Shown: piece by piece, positions 22,171 to 33,528 of the stretch
How the letters are laid out: each line of letters starts with the position of its first letter
Position numbering within the stretch: position 1 is the stretch's first letter
Assembly: GCA_023105745.1 (NCBI GenBank)
Contig: JALGQZ010000017.1
Location: 1,336,001-1,400,000 of the forward strand
Length of the DNA stretch: 64,000 nt
Direction of reading: 5' to 3'
Origin: Austropuccinia psidii
Taxonomy: Eukaryota; Basidiomycota; Pucciniomycetes; Pucciniales; Sphaerophragmiaceae
Translations under genes and position numbers: made by a program
Notes under the pieces: generated by a model
The model's database searches: none
Seen by the model: only the letters and a program-made list of their open reading frames with translations
Told to the model about the DNA's origin: nothing

Positions 22171-22238
22171 CTGAGGTATGCAGGGGACATATCAGTGTTT
22201 GCAAGAAGTCAAAAACTTTATGTTCTTAGGGTATTTAC
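22171..22238 (-). other. Predicted 68-nt intron in C1 leader
   Basis: The sense strand has donor GTAAATACC and acceptor CATACCTCAG. It is identical in length to the intron of element E (40746-40813). Unspliced, the leader frame hits TGA inside the intron; spliced, it enters the pre-gag frame. Confidence 0.6.
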
Positions 22239-22539
22239 CTTTGACTGTGCCTTGTACAAATTTGTTATCTGCTGATTTGGGCAGTTTGCCTTTGGAGGTT
22301 ACAACTGGGTTAATAATTGTAATCTTCCCTGTACAAGTGGTTAAGGTTGGTTTACCTTGTATTGAAGCAGATTTTCGTGGTTTTCTACTCCTCTGAGTGG
22401 CTATTGGTGTCGACTTTTTGGCTGTAATGAGGCCTTCACTCAGTCTTTTCCCCTTGCCCTTGCTGCGCTCTGGTTCTGAGGGTATCACTGGTATGTTGGC
22501 CTGTGACTGGGTCTCAAGTGGAATGAAATCTTCTTCCAT
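22239..22539 (-). CDS. Leader exon of C1 (putative pre-gag N-terminus)
   Basis: An ATG at 22537-22539 opens MEEDFIPLETQSQANIPVIPSE, followed by a basic KGKGKRLSEG segment, a TPIATQRSRKPRKSASIQGK segment and KSADNKFVQGTVK up to the donor site. Element E carries the same protein with GTA at the ATG position. The basic composition suggests nucleic-acid binding, but there is no recognised domain. Confidence 0.5.
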
Positions 22540-22703
22540 TGAATCAAATAGGAAAAAAGAGGGCTTATGTCAGTTAAGACTTCTTAAAAGGCTGGTTTTG
22601 CACGTCTAAGAATGGCCTCTGGGCTTGTATATTATTACAATATGCGGTTGTATAATGAAAATGTCATTGAATTAACAATTCCACCTCAAAAATACAGCTT
22701 ACT
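22540..22703 (-). other. C1 leader, part between leader exon and element D
   Basis: A non-coding stretch that continues at 33105 beyond element D. It is comparable to 40320-40447 of element E. No ORF or RNA gene is seen. It ends with TTACT, the D target duplication. Confidence 0.55.
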
Positions 22704-24624
22704 TGTGAGCCTTGAGGTATATTTTACATACCCAAATAGGCCACAATCATCTTAAAAAGAAATTTTGAATTATGCAAAACTCATAAGTCATGCATATATC
22801 CAAAATTCATCATTTTCAATTTCAGAAAAGATGAATAACTTTTTATTGAGTAAGTAAATCCATGGATTTAAGACCACATTTGGATTCTACACAAAAATTC
22901 ACCTAGGGTAGCTCCATAGAGTGAATAAGCTCAATTTAAGTATTTGAGGTGGTAAAATGGAAAATACTTCAATACCACATCATTAATACCACATAAAAGA
23001 TCCGTGAAAATTTTTGTTTTTCTTGATTTTTAGCCAAAATAATGGGAAAGTGAGAAATCCCATGTTACATATACACTAAGAATAGTGTTATGCATGTTTT
23101 GAGCACTTAATATCATGGTATTCTTACATGGACTTTTGGTACACCCATAGTGGATATCTCACTTGAAGCTTAAATTACTATTTTGACGTAAAAATTAGGC
23201 AAGGAGGACAAAAGACATCAAAGAGAGCCAGGGTACCCAACTTCTGAGGCCTCAGAGGCGTGGATAGCTCCAGAGCATGGATCCATGGCTCATCTTGGCC
23301 CAATTGGTAAACTAAAACTCTTTGGGAACTTGGTTACCAAGTTACACCTACTGTAATCATAAGAAAAATAGCAAATAACCTGCTATTTTGACGTGCCAAG
23401 GAGGTAATAAGCTACTTAGGCTCCTGTAACCACGTCAATTCTTGATAACTTTCCATGACTAGACCCTAAAAGAGTAATTAAACCCTTTTGGGATCCATAT
23501 TCATTGATTTACCTCATAGCAACCAGCAAAATACTGCTATTTGCAATTCTACGTAGAAATGAGGTGAAAACTTCAAAAATTCATTAAAAATACAATTCTT
23601 AATGAATCTTCCTGAAACTTTCAGGACCAATGAAGAACTGTATTATCTATGGTAAAACCAAAAAGAATTATGGTTTTACTAGGAAATTAAAAGTTTTACT
23701 TACAGTCCATTTTTGACCATTCTACGTGAAACACTGAATCTTCAAAAATTCACAGTAATTACAACCTGTGATGAAATTGGCAATAACATTGATAACTTTG
23801 AGAAATCAATGATTATTTTAGAATAAAAGAAGATTTACAGATGTTACTCCTTTTATTCTTAACCATATTGGGGTTGGTAGTCACGTAAAAGCATCAATTA
23901 AGTAATTATGATAATGTTACGTGACAACAGATGATGCAATCATTAATCCAAAAAGGTTTATTGTTTTCTCACTCACTGGTTTTTCAGTTTGCTCCATGGC
24001 ACGCCTCTGTGAGCTGTTGTTGACTTAAAAGAAGCCTATTCTTGCTGTTTTTTCCGTATCATCATCTTATCAACTTATTAAATCATCATTACCAACAATT
24101 AAGTATTAGTTAAAGCTATTCTTAAGTGTTTTAAATCTTTCCAAATCATCCAGAAAGACGTGAAATCCTAGAATCCAACTATATATTGTTGTAATACTGT
24201 TATAAATCCTTTTGATCCCTTAAATCCACAATTCCACGTCAAATTTCTCTACTCTTATCTATCAATAAGTTCTTTGGAGTATCAGTGAGTCATTTATTCT
24301 TAATTCTTAAAGTTTTTCTCTAGTAATAGTTTTCTTCAAGAATTATCTTTATAATTATTCTTGCAAAAGATAATTATATATTAAAATAATTTTATTATTT
24401 TAATAAAGAAGTTTTTATTATTAAATTCTTCTTGTAATTGATTCTAGTAGACAATTACTTGCTCACTGTTAAAATCACTAGTAGTTCTTAACACGTGAAA
24501 GAAATAATTTTTTAATTATTTAATTGTGGTTATAATAATACTTTATTATTATATTTCATAAGAACAGACATAGTACTGTTGATTAATAGTAATATTATCA
24601 TCAGTTTCATAGTCACATCTTACA
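22704..24624 (+). repeat. 5' LTR of element D
   Basis: This 1921-bp LTR runs TGTGAGCC to TCTTACA. Its first bases resemble LTR-A, but the rest is distinct. There is no convincing TATA box; GACTTAAAAG at about 24024 is the nearest candidate. Confidence 0.95.
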
Positions 24625-24744
24625 TTTGGGGGCCTGGCCGTGACTTTATCCATAGACTTGGCTTTAATCATATTCTAGACTTCATTTTTGTGTTCTAAAA
24701 AACCACCATACCTACCACATCTTACATTTGGGGGCCTGGCCGTG
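24613..24744 (+). repeat. Duplicated LTR end plus primer-binding site in D
   Basis: The 29-nt string covering the last LTR bases (CACATCTTACA) and the primer-binding site (TTTGGGGGCCTGGCCGTG) occurs at 24613-24641. It recurs unchanged at 24716-24744, about 75 nt apart. The spacer resembles nothing else in the window. Confidence 0.85.
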
Positions 24745-25126
24745 TTTTTTGAACCTTGTACCCTTAACTAATATATTTTTAAGCTCTGAAATATATTAAT
24801 TTAATAATTTTTTCTTTCATTTTAAAGTTGAAATAATTCTTATTTTTGAAATTGTTTTGGAAATCTTTTCATTGAGGAATTTGGTTTAATTTTATACTGT
24901 TTTTACACGTGGCTTTTTCACATCCAAAAACTTATAAAATTATTCTTTGAGTTACTCTGAATTAATTTTCATTCAAAATCTTAAATTTTAATTTTTTTTC
25001 TTTAAAAAGAATAATTTTTTTAATATTAAAAAATAATAAAATTTATAAAAAATCTTTTAAAAATATCTTAAAACACAAAAATAATTTCTTTTATCATATT
25101 TTTTTCTCTTTGAAGTGTCTTTAATC
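24745..25126 (+). other. D 5' untranslated leader
   Basis: A very AT-rich region with long T and A runs and no ORF. The stretch at about 24899-24930 is matched by the 26-bp scrap at 54699-54724. The region ends at a 3' splice-like TTTGAAG followed by TGTCT, as in A1. Confidence 0.5.
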
Positions 25127-25274
25127 AAATACTGTGCAGCTGGTAACAGACTCAGTAAAACATACATCAATGGTCCTGAATCTTCAGAAGCAGAATCTGA
25201 AGACAGTATTGAGGTGCAGATTGCTTAAAGAGGCACTTTATTCAACTCAGAAAAAGCTAAATTACCACCAAAAG
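25127..25274 (+). CDS. Leader exon of D (putative, one stop)
   Basis: One frame reads an acidic segment (NGPESSEAESEDSIEVQIA), a TAA at 25226-25228, then GTLFNSEKAKLPPK up to the GTGTGT donor at 25275. Its position and splice phase match the leader exon of A1. The start codon is not identified. Confidence 0.35.
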
Positions 25275-25339
25275 GTGTGTATTTTATCTTATATTTGCAC
25301 CTTTTATCTTTAAAGTGACGTGAAAATGGTGCATACCAG
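25275..25339 (+). other. Predicted 65-nt intron in D leader
   Basis: The donor AAAAG|GTGTGT and acceptor GCATACCAG enclose the ATG of the overlapping gag-frame ORF (MVHTRNGSN), exactly as in A1. The exon junction gives GAA followed by ATGGAAGCA in the pre-gag frame. The donor is less canonical than in A1. Confidence 0.45.
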
Positions 25340-26103
25340 AAATGGAAGCAACTATTCAGTCCAACCAGATGGATGTGGACAAGGAAGAGGCAAGACCAAA
25401 TCCAGAAGTGCCAAATCTTCCACAAGAAAGACACATCTGGAGGATGCCAGAGTTGCCCCCCATTCCCCAAGGTCTGTACCAACAGATTTTGACGTAAATT
25501 CTGAGCCTGAACTGATTTATGGTAATATTTCCAGGGCTGAACCACTTTCAGGTGGCAGCAATAGAAATATATCAATGCCAGTACAAAAACTGGTTCAGAG
25601 CAGCCAAGGAAGAGGAGTGGGAAATCTGCCCAAGCCTTTGGCAGGGGGCCATGAACTCTTACTTACACATCAAGAGCTTTCTGGGTCAGGAGAAGACCAT
25701 AGAACTCTTAGGAGGATGGAGCCCCCTGTCTTGCAAAGACAAGGTCAAAAAGATAAAGAATTGGTTGAATAACCAAAGTCTTTTATCCATAGACCAGAAG
25801 AAAGAGTTGGAAATGACTCCAGCTTTGGAGACAGAGGCGCCAGTGGCATCTACCAGCTCCGAACCAGCTCCAGAAGCGCCCAAGGACAAGCCCAAAGGAC
25901 CTCAAAAGAAACAGAGAGGTCCCAAGAACCATCAAGGCAAGGGCAAAGGCAAAGCCAATTGGCACAGACCTTACCCACAAGGGTACAGGATCCCCAAATT
26001 GGAGCCTTCAGCCGTGGACAGTGTCTTCAATATGGCCAGAACTCTTATGGAATTCACAGCCAAGGAGCAGGAAAGGATGAACAGGACTTTTCCATGCAAA
26101 TAA
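25340..26103 (+). CDS. Pre-gag ORF of D (frame -1 relative to gag), two stops
   Basis: The frame reads MEATIQSNQMDVDKEEARP... to 25494, meets TAA (25495-25497) and TGA (25513-25515), then is open for 194 codons to TAA at 26101-26103. Conserved blocks shared with family A are LWQGAMNSYLHIKSFLG, LLGGWSPL, KGKGKA, PYPQGYRIPK and VFNMARTLMEF. Aligned with A2 over 31 residues from LW to PL, 17 are identical. The overlapping gag frame has only about 6 of 30, which suggests that this frame is the selected one. The gag-frame ATG at 26094-26096 lies 7 nt before the stop. Confidence 0.62.
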
Positions 26104-27594
26104 ATGATGTACATAAAAGTATTAGTGTAGAAATTGGCAAACTTGAGTCAAAGTTAAAGCAAATTACATTAGACATCAATGATTTAAGGAAAAATGACAA
26201 GCAGCATTCTGATTGGCATCAATTGACAACTGTCACCCTTGAGTCAATTAGCAATGCTTGTGAAAGAATTGAGACCCAATGTCAAAATAATGACACAGAG
26301 GATCCTTCCATTTTTAAAGTAAATGATAGACTTAAAACTCTTGAAGACCATGTCTTACAAATAGTTAAGAACACCAATCAATTTGCTATACATTTAGCAA
26401 AAAGTGACAGTGAGAGGCAGAAATTGAAGAATGAAATAATTGCAAGTGTGGAGCAAATTCATAAGAATCATGAACCACATATGCCAAGACATTCTACACC
26501 TTTGACTGAAGAAAAACTTTCTGTCAAAGAAAGCTTGACTCCATTCTTAGGAAAAAATGCCTACTCTGCAAGAGATATTCCCAAAATAGAAGAATGCCCA
26601 ACATTTTCTGGTGAAGGAGAATATAACCATATTGAATTCATCAGAACTATTGATATGTTGCAAGAAGACTTTAAAATACCTGATGAAATCATAGTGGGAA
26701 AATTACACTGTTTGTTTACCAGAACTGCAAAGAAATGGTATTACAAAATGAGGATTGATCATGGTAAACATGACTGGTCTTGGTGGAAATCTGAAGTGAT
26801 TACCAAATGGGCTAATAATTCTTGGAGGTTTAAAATGGAGAATGCTTTTGAAAGTGCCATTTTTAACTCAGAAAAAGACAAACCACTTACTTGGTTCTTC
26901 AAACAAAAAGACAGATTATCTGCTTTACACCCAGATATGTCTGACACTATGATTAATATGAAAATATTAAGAAAGTGTGGAGGAGAACTGGAACATGCTA
27001 TCAAAAGCAGATGTGTGGAACCTTGTTCAACAGAGGACTACATTAATGCTATGGAAGATATCATTACCAGGACAAGAATTGGTAAGACTTGGATTAAAAA
27101 CCCAATAGAGTCCAAAATAGTCTCAAAGATTCCTAGAGAGGAGAGAAGACCAGAAAGACCTGTCTTGAAGTGTCATAAATGTGGAAGTACTTCACATTTA
27201 GCCAACACTTGTCCTAAAAAGACAAAGATCAATGAAGTTCAAGTCATTGAAGAAATTCAGTGTACTGAAGAGAAAGAAGAGTCTGATCAAGATTCTGCAG
27301 TCTCTGAAGATACACCAGTGGAGGACTATCCCATTGAAAACATTTCAGCTTTCTTTGAGGTCACAGAATTCCATACCCACTTGCCACAGTACAGTGAGGA
27401 TTGCTGCAACCTGATCAATATCCAAGATGCCAGAATGTGTAAAACAAAACCTGCTAGAGGAAAGGGTTATACTGCTGGAGCATCCTGTATCACATCAGTT
27501 CTGATGAGTGATATTGAAGCCAAAGTAAATTTGGATACAGGGGCATTTTGCACTTGTGTTGGCAAAGATTATCTCCACCTATACTTCCTGAATG
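26094..27594 (+). pseudogene. Element D gag (coiled coil, capsid-like, CCHC) and start of protease
   Basis: From MQINDVHKSISVEIGKLESKLKQ a coiled coil runs to about 26480. The capsid-like domain (DIPKIEECPTFSGEGEYNHIEF ... KILRKCGGELEHA) runs to about 27110, then the CX2CX4HX4C knuckle CHKCGSTSHLANTC (27171-27212), an acidic linker, and protease [12 protein letters not shown] with DTG at 27534-27542. The gag frame is open upstream to 25773 as well, but that part is probably an overlap artefact. There are no stops in gag itself. A -1 frameshift near 27575, inside protease, breaks the link to pol. Confidence 0.9.
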
Positions 27595-30500
27595 GAAAAA
27601 CCATCTATTACCAATAGAAGGTGTACAATTCAGTAGTTCCAGTAACAATATGTACCCCTTGGGCATATTGGACACTAATATTGTATTCCCACATCCAGCA
27701 GGAAGTGTAAGAATGAAAACTGAGATTATAGTAATGGATAATTTCACATCTCAGCACATCATTCTTGGAAATGATTACTTGAATATTTATGGTATTGATA
27801 TAAATGGCCATAAGGACAGATATTTCACAATTGGAGATAACAAAAGGCAAAAATTTGCTTTCTCCAATATGCCAAAACAAATATCTGTAGTATCTTCTGT
27901 CAAAGATACTTACAAAGATGAATTTGTGTCTAAACAACTTGTTGAAGCACAAATTAATCCATCATTGTCACCAAAGATGAGGAATGAACTTATTGATGTA
28001 TTATATACGTACAATACTGCATTTGCCTCTGATAATGAACCATTAGGCGCTATAAGAGGACATGAAGTTGATATTACTCTTAATATTGACAGACCATATC
28101 CTCCAGTACTTAGAAGACCAGCTTATCCAGCCAGTCCCAGAGCTAGAAAGGCCTTGGAAAAACATATCCAAGAGTTGATCCAAGTTGGTGTGCTAAGGAA
28201 AGTAGGCCATAATGAGGAAGTTGAAGTGACAACACCTGTTATTATTGCATGGAATAATGATAAGTCAAGAATGGTTGGAGATTTTAGAGCTTTGAATACC
28301 TACACAGTTCCAGATAGGTATCCAATCCCTAGAATCCAAAAAACCTTGACTCTATTGTCTAAAGCCAAGTATATAACATCAATGGATGCATTGAAAGGCT
28401 TCCATCAAAATGTTTTGACGCCTAAAGCTAAGAAATTACTTAGAATTATCACTCACTGTGGTATTTATGAGTATCTTAGAATGCCATTTGGCATTAAAAA
28501 TGCTCCATCTCATTATCAAAGAATGATGAATACCATCTTCCCCACAGAATTGTCTGAAGGATGGCTTATAATTTATATTGATGATATTATTATATGTTCT
28601 GACTCATGGTCTTTGCACCTTGAAAGACTTGCAAGAGTACTTCATAAAGTTGCAGAAGTGAACATGAAAATTTCACTTAAGAAATGCAATTTTGGTTTTG
28701 AAGGACTCAAAGCATTAGGACATGTTGTTTCTGTTTTGAGCTTGGGTATTGACAAGAATAAAGTAGCAGCAGTGTTACTTAAGCCAATACCCCAGAATAA
28801 AAAAGAAATGATGTCTTTTCTTGGATTTGCTAGTTACTATAGGCAACACTTGAAAGATTTTGCAATTCTAGCCAAATCACTCTATAGAATCTGTGATCAA
28901 CAGACTGTATTTGAGATGACACAGGAAAGAATTAAAGCTTATGAGAAGATAAAGAAAGCCCTTACAGAAGCACCTTTACTCCTCATGCCTGACTGGAATA
29001 TTCCTTTTAAATTGTACATTGATGCATGTGGAGATGGACTAGGGGCAGCCCTACATCAAGTCCAGATTATTGATGACAAACCTACAGAAGGACCAGTTTG
29101 TTATATCTCAAGACAAATCAAACCAACAGAAGCCAGATATGGTGCAAGCCAAATGGAGTGCTTATGTTTGGTATGGGCACTTGAGAAATTACACTATTAC
29201 CTTGATGGCAGTGTTTTTGAAGTGATAACTGACTGTAATGCCGTAAAACCACTTCTTAACATGAAAACTCCCAACAGACATATGTTGAGATGGCAAATAG
29301 CCATTCAAGAATATAGAGGAAACATGACTATAGTTCATAAAGCAGGAAACATTCACAAAAATGCTGATGGACTTAGTAGATGGGCTTTAGCCAACACTCC
29401 TGATAACCCAGCTTATGTACCTTTGGAAGCTGAACCACAGATTCCAATTGAAGGAATTAACATAACTGATATTGGGACTGAATTCTTTGAAGAGGTCAGA
29501 GAGTCTTATAAACAAGACAAGAATTGCCATATCTTGACTTCTTTATTGGATAAAGACTGCAAAGATACATCTTTGGTTAATGCACTAGATGAAGTTTGGA
29601 AAAATTCCTATTCTGAAGGAAGATTTCACTTGTTTGATGGGATTATTTACCATAGAACAAAACATTCTTGTGTGATGACACTGTGTAGTAGATTGCTTAT
29701 CAATACCATTCTTCATGAATGCCATGATAGCATTTACTCTGGACACCTATCAGAAGACAGAACACTTGAAAAAGTGAAGAACTGTGCATGGTGGCCATCT
29801 TGGAGAAAAGAAACCATTGAATATTTCCATACCTGTGATAGATGCCAAAAAGCAAACAGGAGTACAGGCAAGAAATTTGGATTGATGATCCATATTCAAG
29901 AACCAAAATCCCCTTGGGAAGTTGTTCACATGGATTTGGTAACAGCACTTCCTCCAAGTGGTGACAAAAGTTATAATGCTTGTTTAGTCATTGTAGACAG
30001 ATATAGCAAAACTCCCATATTCTTACCATTTCATAAAGATGACACTGCTATGGATACAGCTCTTCTTTTATGGAGTAGAGTTATTTCTCATACAGGGTTA
30101 TTTAAGAATATCATAAGTGACAGAGATCCCAAGTTCACATCTGCACTTTGGACCAATCTTCATAGATTGTTTGGGACTAAGTTATCATTCTCTACAGCAT
30201 ATCACCCTCAAACACATGGGCTAGCAGAGAGGATGATTCAAACTTTAGAAGACATGATCAGGAGATTTTGTGCTTATGGATTAGAATTCAAAGACTCAGA
30301 TGGCTTTACCCATGACTGGTGCACTCTGATACCTGCACTAGAATTGGCATACAAGACATCAGTCCATTCTTCCACAGGACAAACCCCTGCTATGTTAGAA
30401 AAAGGATGAAATCCAAGACTCCCAGCAGACACACTGAGGAAAGACTTGATTGACATTCATCCTACAGCTTCCAGCTTCAAATTAATGCTTGATAAAGTAA

Positions 30501-31027
30501 AACACCATGCAAAACAGAGTATGGATGATGCTTTTGATTATGTAAAACATAAGTGGGACAAGAGTCATAAAGTACCAGACTTCAAAGTAGGGGACTTAGT
30601 TTTAGTTTCAACCTTGAATTTTAATAATATCAAAGGCCCAAAGAAACTTAAACATTCTTATGTAGGACCTTTTGTTATTGTTGCTTTACATGGAACTAAT
30701 GCAGTCCAAGTGGAATTGAGTGGTGAATTGGAAAATAAACACTCCACATTTCCAGTCAGCTTGATAAAGCCTTATCAACCAGCTGACAAAGAATTGTTTC
30801 CTTTAAGAAACCCAACTCCTTTAACTGTACCACCTGTGGAACAGAATGAAGACAGAAAGATAAAGAAAGTCATTAAAGAAAGAAGACTTAGGGGTAAAAA
30901 TCAAAGAGAATATCTTGTCAGATATAGAAATCCAGTACATGAAGATGAATGGATGGCAGAATCAGAAATACCTGACTCAGATAAACTCTTAAGAAGATTT
31001 AGACATGAAAGAAGGCCACAAGCCTGA
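27575..31027 (+). pseudogene. Element D pol: protease end, RT, RNase H, integrase, chromodomain-like tail
   Basis: RT carries [54 protein letters not shown] and YIDD at 28574-28585. RNase H shows [33 protein letters not shown] and HKNADGLSR. Integrase has the zinc finger [10 protein letters not shown] ... CDRCQKA, then catalytic Asp 30119-30121 and Glu 30227-30229, 35 residues apart. GPFVIVALHG and EYLVRYRNP...EDEW follow. The lesions seen are the frameshift near 27575 and TGA at 30407-30409 (Trp in sisters). The usual QTDGLAER reads QTHGLAER here. With two repairs the frame would be full length, so D decayed recently. Confidence 0.93.
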
Positions 31028-31147
31028 ATATGTCTATAAATGTGCTTTAAATTACTTGATCTGAGTAATGTGAAGAGGTTGGACAGTGGACATTACCCCC
31101 TTTGGGGCCTTATTCTTTTATCACTAATAAAATTGTAGTACAATTTT

Positions 31148-31166
31148 ATTTTTTGGTGGGAGGGAA
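31148..31166 (+). other. Polypurine tract of D
   Basis: TTATTTTTTGGTGGGAGGGA lies directly before the 3' LTR TGTGAGCC. It follows a 120-bp non-coding stretch after the pol stop (31025-31027). Confidence 0.75.
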
Positions 31167-33099
31167 TGTGAGCCTTGAGGTATATTTTACATACCCAAAT
31201 AGGCCACAATCATCTTAAAAAGAAATTTTGAATTATGCAAAACTCATAAGTCATGCATATATCCAAAATTCATCATTTTCAATTTCAGAAAAGATGACTA
31301 ACTTTTTATTGAGTAAGTAAATCCATGGATTTAAGACCAGATTTGGATTCTACACAAAAATTCACCTAGGGTAGCTCCATAGAGTGAATAAGCTCAATTT
31401 AAGTATTTGAGGTGGTAAAATGGAAAATACTTCAATACCACATCATTAATACCACATAAAAGATCCGTGAAAATTTTTGTTTTTCTTGATTTTTAGCCAA
31501 AATAATGGGAAAGTGAGAAATCCCATGTTACATATACACTAAGAATAGTGTTATGCATGTTTTGAGCAATTAATATCATGGTATTCTTACATGGACTTTT
31601 GGTACACCCATAGTGGATATCTCACTTTAAGCTTAAATTACTATTTTGACGTAAAAATTAGGCAAGGGGGACAAAAGACATCAAAGAGAGCCAGGGTACC
31701 CAACTTCTGAGGCCTCAGAGGTGTGGATAGCTCCAGAGCATGGATCCATGGCTCATCTTGGCCCAATTGGTAAACTAAAGCTCTTTGGGAACTTGGTTAC
31801 CAAGTTACACCTACTGTAATCATAAGAAAAATAGCAAATAACCTGCTATTTTGACGTGCCAAGGAGGTAATAAGCTACTTAGGCTCCTGTAACCACGTCA
31901 ATTCTTGATAACTTTCCATGACTAGACCCTAAAAGAGTAATTAAACCCTTTTAGGATCCATATTCATTGATTTACCTCATAGCAACCAGCAAAATACTGC
32001 TATTTGCAATTCTACGTAGAAATGAGGTAAAAACTTCAAAAATTCATTAAAAATACAATTCTGAATGAATCTTCCTGAAACTTTCAGGACCAATGAAGAA
32101 CTGTATTATCTATGGTACAACCAAAAAGAATTATGGTTTTACTAGGAAATTAAAAGTTTTACTTACAGTCCATTTTTGACCATTCTACGTGAAACACTGA
32201 ATCTTCAAAAATTCACAGTAATTACAACCTGTGATGAAATTGGCAATAACATTGGTAACTTTGAGAAATCAATGATTATTTTTGAATAAAAGAAGATTTA
32301 CAGATGTTACTCCTTTTATTCTTAACCATATTGGGGTTGGTAGTCACGTAAAAGCATCAATTAAGTAATTATGATAATCTTACGTGACAACAGATGATGC
32401 AATCATTAATCCAAAAAGGATTATTGTTTTCTCACTCACTGGTTTTTCAGTTTGCTCCATGGCACGCCTCTGTGAGCTGTTGTTGACTTAAAAGAAGCCT
32501 ATTCTTGCTGTTTTTTCCATATCATCATCATCATCATCATCTTATCAATTTATTAAATCATTATTACCAACAAGTAAGTATTAGTTAAAGCTATTCTTAA
32601 GTGTTTTAAATCTTTCCAAATCATCCAGAAAGACGTGAAATCTTAGAATCCAACTATATATTGTTGTAATACTGTTATAAATCCTTTTGATCCCTTAAAT
32701 CCACAATTCTACGTCAAATTTCTCTACTCTTATCTATCAATAAGCTCTTTGGAGTATTAGTGAGTCATTTATTCTTAATTCTTAAAGTTTTTCTCTAGTA
32801 ATAGTTTTCTTCAAGAATTATCTTTATAATTATTCTTGCAAAAGATAATTATATATTAAAATAATTTCATTATTTTAATAAAGAAGTTTTTATTATTAAA
32901 TTCTTCTTGTAATTGATTCTAGTAGACAATTACTTGCTCACTGTTAAAATCACTGGTAGTGCTTAACACATGAAAGAAATAATTTTTTAATTATTTAATT
33001 GTGGTTATAATAACACTTTATTGATATATTTCATAAGAACAGACATAGTACTGTTGATTGATAGTAATATTATCTTCAGTTTCATAGTCACATCTTACA
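31167..33099 (+). repeat. 3' LTR of element D
   Basis: This 1933-bp LTR is nearly identical to 22704-24624. The 12-nt length difference is an ATC repeat run at about 32521-32545. Confidence 0.95.
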
Positions 33100-33104
33100 T
33101 TACT

Positions 33105-33510
33105 GATATGTGGTATACTGTTTGTATACCAATATCTCACAGACTACTTGTATTTAGCAAGTATAATCTGTCAAAGATGGTGTATTACAGGGTAATTGAG
33201 TTAACAATGTGCCCAAACACGTCTCAACTGTTGGTTTATCAGTATGAGCTGTCTTAATTCACTTAAGAGTTAAGACTTTATTAGGGCTTAAAGTGTTTTT
33301 ATATGCAAAACACGCCAAAATACTACTCTTGTGGTTATTAGCCATGTGACAGATACTCTATAGTATATGAGTATTTATTTTAAAAAACCAAAAAATATAT
33401 ATAAAATATATTTTTTTGAGAAAATGACGCCTACAAAAGGTAAAACAGGTGTCAATAAATGATAAAAAAGAGAAAAACGTACTTGTAAGGTCCAAAAATA
33501 AGTAAAAAAT
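33105..33510 (-). other. C1 5' leader, part right of element D
   Basis: A non-coding leader between the C1 primer-binding site and D. It contains A-rich runs but no ORF or RNA gene. Parts (short repeated phrases such as ACACGCC and ATCTGTCAAAG) resemble 40100-40320 of element E on the opposite strand. Confidence 0.5.
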
Positions 33511-33528
33511 ACAGCCAGGCCCCCAAAA
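33511..33528 (-). other. Primer-binding site candidate of C1
   Basis: The sense strand reads TTTTGGGGGCCTGGCTGT directly after the LTR end, the shared core of the elements in this window. Confidence 0.65.

Larger units (their letters stand above)
22704..33099 (+). mobile_element. Element D: full-length, least damaged Ty3/Gypsy element
   Basis: This 10,396-bp element has LTRs 22704-24624 and 31167-33099, TTACT on both sides (22699-22703 and 33100-33104), a duplicated primer-binding site, and gag-pol from about 26094 to 31027. By eye the LTRs differ at about 30 positions plus a 12-nt expansion of an ATC microsatellite (32521 region), so it is one of the youngest insertions here. It is inserted in the 5' leader of C1. 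Confidence 0.96.

Noticed and set aside
32521..32545. ATC/TCA run in the D 3' LTR as a possible functional repeat
   Set aside because: A simple microsatellite difference of 12 nt from the 5' LTR.
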